From Gammaproteobacteria bacterium (GTDB lineage Bacteria; Pseudomonadota; Gammaproteobacteria; Chromatiales; Chromatiaceae): a stretch of DNA of 6,802 nt. Each line of letters starts with the position of its first letter. Within the stretch, counting starts at the first letter, position 1. The DNA lies in assembly GCA_019136395.1 (NCBI GenBank), contig JAGVUH010000544.1:1-6802 (forward strand), written 5' to 3'. The notes beneath the pieces are model-generated. The model ran no database searches and was not told the origin of the DNA. It was given only the letters and a program-made list of their open reading frames with translations. A program made the position numbers and the translations under genes. Below are positions 1 through 6,048 of this stretch, piece after piece.

Positions 1-91
1 TGAGCAGGGAGCACCAAATTCCAAATCCGGTCGCCGGTGCCGTCCTGGCCCCTCTGGACCGCGCAGAGAGGACATTTAAAGTACCAAGGGG
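1..91 (-). other. Operon downstream edge; possible start of a further gene
   Basis: This stretch lies downstream of the last operon gene and no complete gene fits in it. One minus-strand frame, open from 209 to the window edge, contains the peptide APWYFKCPLC at about 92-63, followed by hydrophobic and charged residues. It resembles a Cys-x-x-Cys zinc-ribbon start. That frame has no ATG or GTG before the motif, and it overlaps the end of the 97-residue gene in a -1 register. A competing frame has an ATG at 75, but its translation is a Gly/Pro/Arg-rich string typical of a wrong frame. No terminator was seen. Whether a gene continues to the left cannot be decided here. Confidence 0.25.
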
Positions 92-385
92 CTAACTGAA
101 CCGGACACCGTTGCGCGGGAGGGGATCTTCGTCCAAGGGCACGGCGGAGCGGGTCAGGATGGAAGTGACGGCGCCGCTGACGTCCCAGAGCGAGCCATTC
201 TCCCAGCGCTCACCGGGGCGATGGACCAGGCGGTCGAGCCAAATGCGCGTCACCCGGCCCTGCGCGTCCCGATCCAACCCCAGGGTTTTGGCGAAGAGCG
301 GCGTGGATTGCCGCGGCTTGTAGATCAGAACGCCCGCGGCGCCCACCTGGACGCGTACCGCCGGTGACGAGGAGGCTTTCGTCAT
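92..385 (-). CDS. Small hypothetical protein (97 aa), last visible gene of operon
   Basis: I do not recognise this 97-residue protein. The frame is open back to an ATG at 454, but the ATG at 385 is preferred. It has GGAG at 395-392 with a 6-base spacer, and it leaves a clean 26-base gap after the methyltransferase-helicase stop instead of a 43-base overlap. The protein is soluble-looking, with no signal peptide or membrane segment. After a short Ser/Thr/Ala N-terminus comes a hydrophobic stretch (VGAAGVLIYKP). The middle and C-terminus alternate polar and hydrophobic residues (RVTRIWLDRLV, then GSLWDVSGAVTSILTR), which suggests a small beta-rich fold. The spacing and strand imply co-transcription with the large enzyme, so an accessory role is possible but unproven. 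The reading frame is likely real; the function is unknown. Confidence 0.7.
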   Translation of the reverse strand: MTKASSSPAVRVQVGAAGVLIYKPRQSTPLFAKTLGLDRDAQGRVTRIWLDRLVHRPGERWENGSLWDVSGAVTSILTRSAVPLDEDPLPRNGVRFS

Positions 386-391
386 CGCTTT

Positions 392-395
392 CTCC
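392..395 (-). promoter_or_regulatory. Ribosome binding site deciding the start at 385
   Basis: GGAG on the minus strand lies 6 bases before the ATG at 385. It favours this start over the in-frame ATG at 454, which would lie inside the end of the upstream gene. Confidence 0.6.
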
Positions 396-411
396 GGGAA
401 TGTAGAGGTGT

Positions 412-3400
412 TCAGGCGGCCAGCAACCGCTGACGCAGCGCGTGGGACGGGCAACCCCGGAGGGCCGCAATCCCGTCAATAAACTGCTTCAGAAGAGTAT
501 CCAGATGCAGGAAGTCCACCTGCTCCAGGGTCGGGGTCGCCCAATCCAGACACGCGGCCGTCGTGTCGCGTTTATGCGCCACCATCTGCCCCTGATAGGC
601 ATCGATCCCGCCCTTGAGAATCAGGTACTCAATTTCAACGGGACGTGTTTGTTGGGGGCGGAGGACGCGACCCGCGGCCTGCTGCTCCGTCTTGGCGGTC
701 CAGGAGCGCGTGAGGAACAGGACCCGGTCGGCCTGCGGGAGGTTCAATCCTTTCTGCGCCACGCCCAGGGTGGCGAGCAGCACTGGCGACTTACCTGCCC
801 GAAACTGGGTGTCCAGCGCCTGCGCGCGTTCGGCGATACTCACGCCGCCATGGAGTACCACCGGATCGATTCCCTGCAGGCGCAGCGCCTGAGCGATGAG
901 TTCCAGCAGATCCGGGTATTCAGCAAAGGCCAGGGTGGTATGTCCCTGGGCGCTGAGTGTCGCGAGGCGCGCGACGGCAAACCGCTGCTTGCTGGTGAGG
1001 CCGCCGGGGTACGGGAAACGCCAGGCGGCGCCGCGCGCGCGTTGCGGCACGGCGGCGGCCATCTGGACCGCCTGAATCCGGCTGAGGATCGCCACCAGGT
1101 TGTGGGTTCGCCCATGGCGTTGTTGCGCCTGTTGCCGATACCAGTCGCCAAACTCTTCCGCAATCGCCAGGTAATGCGCGAGATGGGCGTCATCCCACTC
1201 GATCAGATGCGTCCGCTCCACCGGTACGGGAAGACGCACATGCCGGGCGACGTCCGGCTCCTGGGCAACCCGACGCTTGATGTGGGGAGCGATCGCCGCG
1301 CGGTAGCCGGGCAGATTTTTGGTTTTCGGCACTTCCCGGCGGGCGCCGCGGGTCATGTCATCGGCCCATTCATTCGTGACCCACTCGGTGACGACGAAGG
1401 CCTCCCGAATCCGATCAACCCCCGGTATGGCCGCCGCCGTGCTGTGCACCAGGTCGGGCGTCAGGTACCAGCGATGGAGGCCATAGGGTTGCTGTGCCGT
1501 CGCATCCCCGCCGGTGAAGGCGAGGAGGGTGAACGCGTCCCGGGGGTAATTACCGATCGGGGTGCCCGTGAGAATATATTTCCGCTTGGCCGCCACCTGC
1601 CACAAGGCACGGGATTGCTGACTGTCTTTGGCGCGGAGCAAATCCCCCTCGTCCGCGACTAACACCCCGATGCGCCGCCGTAAGCGCGCGGCATAGGTGC
1701 GGCGCGGATGGGCGCGATGGAGCGGAGAACGCAGGCGATGATAGGAGATCAGATTGATCCGACGCAGATTTATCAGCTGTTCCGGCCTGGTAATCACCTG
1801 CCACCACGCCGGGTCGATGCCGAGCTGCCGCAGTTCCCGCTCCATTTCATCCAGCAAATAGGCTTCGGTACAGACCAGGCCGCGGCGACAGCCCGACAGC
1901 AGAATCAGGGAAATCGCTAAACGCGCCTTGCCCAGGCCCACCTCCCACGCCGCGATGCCGCTGCGTCCCATGCTTAATTCCACCAGATCATCGAGTTGAT
2001 AGTCCCAACTCAGGATCCGGTCAAGCCCCAGAGATCGGGCACGGGCGCGCAAGCCCTGAGCGAGGGCGGGAAAAGCCGCGAGCCGACCCGCGTGCACTGT
2101 ACGCCACTTATCCTCGTCGGCCGCTGACTCCGCAACCGTGAAACGCTGATTCAGCTCTTCGTCGACCAGCTCCTGGGTTTGGCCCTCAACGGCCAAGACC
2201 CAGCGACCGTCACCGGCCGCCCGAACCTGGAACAGCTCCCCGGCGCGCAGCAGCGGCGAGCCCCAGACCCGGGGATTGAGGACCTGCGTGACGCGGGCGC
2301 GCACGGCGAGGGTGTCCCGGGTGCGGTCCGCACGCCCTGCCGGAACCCGTACAGCATGGCGAAACGGCGTGGTCACGACCTGCAGTTGGCGCCGGCGCCG
2401 GGCCAGATAGCGCTGCAGTCCGGGGTCCACCTCCACCACGGCGCCGGTGTCCTGAATCCGCTCCAGGAAGCGCTGCAAGGAGGACAGGGGGTCCGCCTGG
2501 GCGAGATGAACCTCCAGATCCAGCTGGCCCTGGCCCACATAGCGGAGGCCCCGCGGATAGCGCCGCCCCTTCTCCGGCGGCGCCAGGCGCTCGATCATCA
2601 GCGCGTTGCGCACGCGCGCCTCCTGAAGCCCGCAGCGGAAGCCGAGCGCCAGCCGACGGCCGTTATGGCCGACATGGACCCGGGGGTCGCCGGTGACCGG
2701 CCGCGTAATGACCGGGCCGTCATCCAACATCCCGACCGGACGCAACTGCGGCGCTACATGAGCGGGGAGCGCACAGGAGCACTGGATGGCGGGTACCGCG
2801 AGGTCCGCGATCCGCTCCACCCGCACCGGGCGCCCGGGGGCGCGCGGCCGGCTGTCGAACAAGGCGACGCTCACGGCGACCTCGGTCAGCTCTGTGGCCG
2901 CGAAAAGTCCCGCAGGTAGATGAAAGATCGCGCACAGCCGCGGCCAAGACGCGGCCTGGTCGGCGAGCAGGCTCAGCGCATAGGCACGCGGCAGGATGGC
3001 CGCCACTACCTGTGCGGCCGCCAGCCCCTGCTGTAGAGCGTATGCATGCGACAGGGCCGACGTGTCGGGGCCGAAGGGACCGTAGACCGTGGCAGGCCCC
3101 GGTTCCAACAGGGGCGAGGACAAGGTCAGGCTAAACGGAGGATTAAGGACGCAGAGCGCGAATCCCCGCGGGCGATAATGCTCCATGACACCGCATTCAA
3201 ACTGGCACTCAAATCCGGCGGCCCGCGCGTCCGCGGCCAGGGCCGCAATACAGCGTTCATCCGGATCGATGCCAAAGAGTGCATGCTGTTGTGGCTCCGC
3301 GAAGTGCAACAAGGAGCCATTGCCACAGCTGCTATCCAAGATGGGCAAGCGCGCCCCGACGTTAGCCGGACGGGCGCCAGAAAGGGTCGGGCCCAGCAGG

Positions 3401-3558
3401 CGCCAGAGCCAGGATGACAACGGAGCGGGGGTGAAGAATTGTCCCTGATGCCGGGCGCGGGCCACCTGCAATCCCGCCAGGGAGCCGGGGCGCGGTTCCT
3501 GTGAGCCGCGAGACGCGAGTTGGGCGGAACGGACCCGCCATGGGACTGCCGGGGTCAT
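412..3558 (-). CDS. N6-adenine DNA methyltransferase fused to SNF2-like helicase (1048 aa)
   Basis: A two-enzyme fusion, expected to act on DNA in the cytoplasm. The N-terminal part carries the marks of HsdM-like gamma-class adenine methyltransferases: GQFFTP (residues 39-44), the S-adenosylmethionine loop ILDSSCGNGSLL (73-84) and catalytic NPPF (139-142). Residues about 240-515 show no motif I know and could hold a target-recognition region. A helicase of superfamily 2, SNF2 type, follows: DYQLDDL (519-525), Walker A region WEVGLGKARLA (538-548), Walker B DEGD (636-639), LTGTPIGN (663-670), LHGG (902-905), ATLGVAQKGLNL (929-940) and QQAAGRVLRPQQ (959-970) with putative arginine fingers R964 and R967. 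The usual GKT/GKS of motif I is GKA here. No nuclease motif was found at either end, unlike single-chain restriction enzymes of the LlaGI type. Fusions of methyltransferase and helicase occur on mobile elements and in phage P1 DarB-like anti-restriction proteins. The start overlaps the upstream stop (ATGA), and GGAGG lies 4 bases upstream. Domain calls are firm; the biological role is inferred. Confidence 0.93.
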   Translation of the reverse strand: MTPAVPWRVRSAQLASRGSQEPRPGSLAGLQVARARHQGQFFTPAPLSSWLWRLLGPTLSGARPANVGARLPILDSSCGNGSLLHFAEPQQHALFGIDPDERCIAALAADARAAGFECQFECGVMEHYRPRGFALCVLNPPFSLTLSSPLLEPGPATVYGPFGPDTSALSHAYALQQGLAAAQVVAAILPRAYALSLLADQAASWPRLCAIFHLPAGLFAATELTEVAVSVALFDSRPRAPGRPVRVERIADLAVPAIQCSCALPAHVAPQLRPVGMLDDGPVITRPVTGDPRVHVGHNGRRLALGFRCGLQEARVRNALMIERLAPPEKGRRYPRGLRYVGQGQLDLEVHLAQADPLSSLQRFLERIQDTGAVVEVDPGLQRYLARRRRQLQVVTTPFRHAVRVPAGRADRTRDTLAVRARVTQVLNPRVWGSPLLRAGELFQVRAAGDGRWVLAVEGQTQELVDEELNQRFTVAESAADEDKWRTVHAGRLAAFPALAQGLRARARSLGLDRILSWDYQLDDLVELSMGRSGIAAWEVGLGKARLAISLILLSGCRRGLVCTEAYLLDEMERELRQLGIDPAWWQVITRPEQLINLRRINLISYHRLRSPLHRAHPRRTYAARLRRRIGVLVADEGDLLRAKDSQQSRALWQVAAKRKYILTGTPIGNYPRDAFTLLAFTGGDATAQQPYGLHRWYLTPDLVHSTAAAIPGVDRIREAFVVTEWVTNEWADDMTRGARREVPKTKNLPGYRAAIAPHIKRRVAQEPDVARHVRLPVPVERTHLIEWDDAHLAHYLAIAEEFGDWYRQQAQQRHGRTHNLVAILSRIQAVQMAAAVPQRARGAAWRFPYPGGLTSKQRFAVARLATLSAQGHTTLAFAEYPDLLELIAQALRLQGIDPVVLHGGVSIAERAQALDTQFRAGKSPVLLATLGVAQKGLNLPQADRVLFLTRSWTAKTEQQAAGRVLRPQQTRPVEIEYLILKGGIDAYQGQMVAHKRDTTAACLDWATPTLEQVDFLHLDTLLKQFIDGIAALRGCPSHALRQRLLAA

Positions 3559-4493
3559 GGCGCCTCCGCCACGGGCGGCGCCCAGCGCGAGACAAACTCT
3601 TGGAGTTCAGCGGCGACCTCCTGACGCAGCAGCACAACGAACTTGCTCTGATAGGTCACCAGCACCACACCGTCGCAGACCGGATAGGTATCCCCCGAGG
3701 TGAGCTGAAATTGGGGAGCTTCTAGCGCGGTGCGAAACCGGGACAGCGAGAGATGTAGGGGCGAGAGGGATGCCAGAAATCCGGCGAAGGCGTCCGCGAG
3801 CGTGCGCAGCCTGGCAATCGAGTCCCAATCATAAACTTTGACCCCAGCCTGGCGGGTAACCGTAGTGACCGGAAGTTCCAAAGCGAAACGGGTCCCGCGC
3901 TGCTTAACGCGACTACTCGGCGCTAGGAAAAACCAGTCCCGCAGCAGGCGGGCGCTTTGTTCATAGATGTGTTCGGCAGCGCGGTGCTGATAGCGGTCCA
4001 TCAAAGCTTCCCAAATAAGCACGGGATCGAAGCGCCGTGCCGGAAAGTGGTTCGGAGTGCCCCGCGACTCAGGCGCAATTAATTGGGTTACAAATTCATC
4101 GATCAATGCCTGGACATCGATGGCTAAGGGGGGGGTGTTTTTGGGTGAAAAACGCCGCTCCGCGATCCACTTCAACGCCTGGACGATTTTTTTTGCCAAG
4201 GTGATGAGCGCCGCCGCCGAATAAAGTCCGGCGTGCTCGGGAAGGATCGATGGCAGGGAAAAATCCAGATGGGCAATGGCATTTGCCTCCCGCGCCTGCA
4301 GCAGATCAAGATGGCTGGAAAAAGAAGAAGCCGTATCCAGATAAGAGCGCCAGATATGGCGATAGAACAACCCCGGGTTCTGGTCGAAAGAAGAAGTAGT
4401 TGTCTCCTTCCTGGAGGGCTGACGCGCGGGGCTCACTACCACGCTAGGGGGCGTGGAAGCTACCGGGGAAGTTGTTGTAGTTGATGGGATCAT
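3555..4493 (-). CDS. Hypothetical protein (312 aa), paralogue of the upstream gene product, DUF4942-like pattern
   Basis: An unnamed soluble protein, second gene of the operon. Residues 1-40 are Ser/Thr/Pro-rich low complexity and probably disordered. The rest aligns along its length with the 302-residue product of the preceding gene: FYRHIWRSYLD (43-53), PPLAID (121-126), RFDPVLIWEALMDRY (154-168), an ARLRTLADAFAGFL segment (227-240), and a C-terminal block from LVTYQSK (278) to LQEFVS (302). The order of a Trp-x-x-Leu-x-Asp-Arg segment, a central Leu/Arg helix and a C-terminal strand-plus-helix recalls the DUF4942 domain seen next to or fused to DNA methyltransferases on plasmids. This is from memory of the residue pattern, not a search. 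The ATG at 4493 is the first start after an in-frame stop, but no Shine-Dalgarno site precedes it. Its stop overlaps the methyltransferase-helicase start, so a partner or specificity role is plausible but unproven. Confidence 0.85.
   Translation of the reverse strand: MIPSTTTTSPVASTPPSVVVSPARQPSRKETTTSSFDQNPGLFYRHIWRSYLDTASSFSSHLDLLQAREANAIAHLDFSLPSILPEHAGLYSAAALITLAKKIVQALKWIAERRFSPKNTPPLAIDVQALIDEFVTQLIAPESRGTPNHFPARRFDPVLIWEALMDRYQHRAAEHIYEQSARLLRDWFFLAPSSRVKQRGTRFALELPVTTVTRQAGVKVYDWDSIARLRTLADAFAGFLASLSPLHLSLSRFRTALEAPQFQLTSGDTYPVCDGVVLVTYQSKFVVLLRQEVAAELQEFVSRWAPPVAEAP
3563..3567 (-). promoter_or_regulatory. Ribosome binding site for the methyltransferase-helicase gene
   Basis: GGAGG on the minus strand lies inside the end of the upstream gene, only 4 bases before the ATG at 3558. 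The ATG overlaps the upstream TGA (ATGA at 3558-3555), so translational coupling is expected. Confidence 0.55.
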
Positions 4494-4512
4494 GGGGATT
4501 TTGTGTGATTAC

Positions 4513-4534
4513 GATTTGGGCTGAAAAACAAATC
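4513..4534. other. Small hairpin between the two paralogous genes
   Basis: Perfect 6-base arms GATTTG (4513-4518) and CAAATC (4529-4534) enclose a 10-base loop. The hairpin sits in the 79-base gap, about 20 bases upstream of the start at 4493, which lacks a Shine-Dalgarno site. No uridine run follows it on the transcript side, so it is not a standard terminator. It could affect translation of the downstream gene or be chance. Confidence 0.3.
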
Positions 4535-4572
4535 AGGGTCGGCCGCATGAAGAAAGCCAATAAACGGGGACG

Positions 4573-5481
4573 TTAGGTGGCGTCATGCTCGCTGATAAAA
4601 TTCTGTAATTGCGCGGCGATCTCAGGCGAGAGCAAGAATTCAATTTTCGATTTATAAGTGATCAATGCCAAGGATTGATCGATAAAAATCTTCTCGCGCG
4701 AACGCACGGTAAGATCTGAGCGAATGGCGCGTGAGTTAAATGCAGTTAAAAGCCTCCCTGTTTCCGGATAGCCTGCCCAGTGAAAAAAAGCCGAAAGCTC
4801 CTGGCAGGCGGCACAGAGGCGTTCATGAGTTCGATAACAATAGCATGAGTCAAACGGCTCCGCGTCCATCTGCGCGCGAATCACCAAAACTAAGTTGCCA
4901 GCGCGCCATTCAACCGGCCTGCCCGGTTCAAGCTGAAATATGAGCCGCAATTCCCGGGCGATAGCGCGCAACACGGAGGATAGCCCATCCTCTGAATAGC
5001 GATCCCTTAAGGCCTGCCAGACTACCCGGGGGTCAAATTTTTCGGCATCGAACTTAAAATCGCCTCCGTGGCCATGGGTAAGCGATGCCAGATAATTAAG
5101 CTCAATGTCAGCCGCGTCGATCGCCACAGGAGGGAGGCCAGACTGGCTAAAAGACGTCGCGGCGAGTCCACAAAGATCATTGAGGATCTGTTGCGCATAC
5201 TCATAATATCCCCGCGCGTTGAGTTCGTTAGGTAGCGTCGGGATGAGGTGGTTATGCGCGGACAAAATTTCATTGAAACATGACAAGTACTCGCGACGCT
5301 CGTCGTTTTGTGCCGCGGCGTAGATCATGGTAATTCTTTTACCGAAATCGAGACGCCGAAGCCAATTATGGCGATAATACTCCCCAATAATATCGTCAGT
5401 AATAGGGCGTCTATTAAGCGTCTCAGGAGCGGACATCGGCTTAATGGCGGGTTGTAAGGAGACCGCAGAAAAGCTGTTCAA
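4573..5481 (-). CDS. Hypothetical protein (302 aa), first gene of operon, paralogue of the 312-aa product
   Basis: An unnamed soluble protein with no signal peptide or membrane segment. It shares blocks in the same order with the next gene's product: YYRHNWLRRLD (35-45), PPVAID (117-122), KFDPRVVWQALRDRY (148-162), RLCAACQELSAFF (221-233), and the C-terminal block from LITYKSK (273) to LQNFIS (297). The pair therefore arose by duplication and then diverged strongly. The proposed start is TTG at 5481, preceded by AGGA with about a 7-base spacer. The ATG at 5436 (residue 16) is the alternative but has no visible ribosome binding site. The gene is less G+C-rich than the rest of the operon (about half G+C in the 60-base stretches I counted, against 70% in a stretch of the helicase gene). 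Like its paralogue it faintly resembles DUF4942. A likely promoter lies just upstream. Function unknown; an accessory role with the methyltransferase-helicase is inferred from operon order. Confidence 0.85.
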   Translation of the reverse strand: MNSFSAVSLQPAIKPMSAPETLNRRPITDDIIGEYYRHNWLRRLDFGKRITMIYAAAQNDERREYLSCFNEILSAHNHLIPTLPNELNARGYYEYAQQILNDLCGLAATSFSQSGLPPVAIDAADIELNYLASLTHGHGGDFKFDAEKFDPRVVWQALRDRYSEDGLSSVLRAIARELRLIFQLEPGRPVEWRAGNLVLVIRAQMDAEPFDSCYCYRTHERLCAACQELSAFFHWAGYPETGRLLTAFNSRAIRSDLTVRSREKIFIDQSLALITYKSKIEFLLSPEIAAQLQNFISEHDAT

Positions 5482-5549
5482 GGGACTATCCTGTGCGGGT
5501 GGGACCGAGGGCTAAGGGCATATATCGTCACGAGGTCGAGACGAAAGTA

Positions 5550-5578
5550 ACGATACTACAATAGGTCGGTAATGGCAA
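5550..5578 (-). promoter_or_regulatory. Putative operon promoter
   Basis: On the minus strand, TTGCCA (5578-5573, five of six matches to the sigma-70 -35 box) is followed by a 17-base spacer and TATCGT (5555-5550, four of six matches to the -10 box). Transcription would begin near 5543, about 60 bases before the TTG start of the first operon gene. The spacer carries part of a 12-base block that recurs at the second proposed promoter near 6578, which strengthens the call. Confidence 0.45.
5563..5574. repeat. Copy 1 of shared 12-bp promoter block AGGTCGGTAATG
   Basis: AGGTCGGTAATG (minus strand CATTACCGACCT) lies at the -35 box and in the spacer of the operon promoter. An identical copy in the same orientation lies at 6578-6589. 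It may be an operator for a shared regulator, or promoter sequence copied together with its gene. It is not palindromic. Confidence 0.5.
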
Positions 5579-5625
5579 GCGAGAATGACGTTAACGACAG
5601 GGAATGCTGTTTCCTTATTCAGATA

Positions 5626-5709
5626 TGCCGGAATACCCCTCCCGGGTTCCGCCCGGGAATGTCGCCGAAATGGTTGGTTTTCCAAAGCGCATCACCGGGA
5701 ATACCGGCA
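5626..5709. other. Possible structured RNA or DNA element (three-stem fold)
   Basis: Outer arms TGCCGGAATACCC (5626-5638) and GGGAATACCGGCA (5697-5709) pair at 11 of 13 positions. Inside lie a hairpin CCCGGG-TTCCG-CCCGGG (5641-5657) and a weak TTGG-TTTT-CCAA hairpin (5674-5685), giving a cloverleaf-like outline. It is not a tRNA: there is no T-arm consensus and the arm lengths are wrong. I recognise no riboswitch consensus. It may be an RNA leader, a protein-binding site or chance in G+C-rich DNA. Confidence 0.3.
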
Positions 5710-5897
5710 GGGTTTTGTTCTACTCTGACTGTTCCGTAGGTGTTTACTGTTCAGCAGGTGAGACAGGCGTGAGAAAGCATGGCAGAGATCCGCATGGGCA
5801 TTTGCCGGAAGCGAGCGAAACGACGGAAGAGAAAAGCCAGCGCCTGATGCGCCGTCAACGGACGCGGGCGCGCAACCAGCGGCGGTTGCGGCACGCG

Positions 5898-5928
5898 AAA
5901 AAAAACCGGGGGTAAGTCCGAACCTGGT
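5898..5928 (-). terminator. Weak candidate terminator for the 109-aa gene
   Basis: On the minus strand, ACCAGG (5928-5923) can pair with CCCGGT (5910-5905), with one mismatch and a 12-base loop. The last T of the second arm begins a run of eight T (5905-5898). It lies about 120 bases after the stop of the 109-residue gene. The stem is short, and the alternative hairpin at 5923-5951 competes with it, so this is only a candidate. Confidence 0.25.
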
Positions 5929-6048
5929 CGGGGCTGCAAGCCCAGCCCAGGTAGCGCCCTTAGGTCCACCACCCTGCTGTCTTTCCGCGTGGTGGTAATG
6001 GTTTGGCTCAGACAGCGCCTATGCCAGGCTCCTGCTATCCGGGATGCC

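Larger units (their letters stand above)
5604..6048. other. Gene-poor interval with folded elements and basic mini-ORFs
   Basis: No convincing protein gene covers this interval. A 103-codon plus-strand frame (5604-5915) and a minus-strand frame (6170-5751) are open, but neither has a usable ribosome binding site or a recognisable protein. What can be seen: a possible three-stem element at 5626-5709; two overlapping 22-codon very basic reading frames (5779-5847 and 5847-5915, sharing TGATG); an A8 run at 5898-5905; a hairpin CCTGG...CCAGG at 5923-5951; and a perfect 7-bp inverted repeat CCACCAC (5966-5972) with GTGGTGG (5989-5995). A non-coding RNA or decayed gene would fit, but neither is shown. 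Confidence 0.4.

Noticed and set aside
386..454. Longer start (ATG at 454) for the 97-aa gene
   Set aside because: It would overlap the upstream gene by 43 bases. GGAG with a 6-base spacer points to the ATG at 385.
442..1662. Plus-strand open frame of 406 codons
   Set aside because: It lies wholly antisense to the helicase domain, whose motifs are clear. Its translation has no recognisable domain and its length follows from the G+C-rich codon use of the real gene.
2179..2919. Plus-strand open frame of 246 codons, and a shorter one at 3046-3417
   Set aside because: Both are antisense shadows of the methyltransferase-helicase gene, with biased Arg/Gly/Gln/His-rich translations.
5626..5709. 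tRNA gene
   Set aside because: The cloverleaf-like outline lacks a 7-bp acceptor arm with a standard T-arm sequence, and no anticodon arm of the right size is present.
5604..5915. Plus-strand open frame of 103 codons as a gene
   Set aside because: AGGGA touches the ATG with no spacer, the front half covers the folded element, and the protein is unrecognisable. Only its basic tail is noted separately.
5923..5995. Strong intrinsic terminators from the hairpins at 5923-5951 and 5966-5995
   Set aside because: Neither is followed by a T run on either strand. Only the T8 run at 5905-5898 offers a weak candidate.
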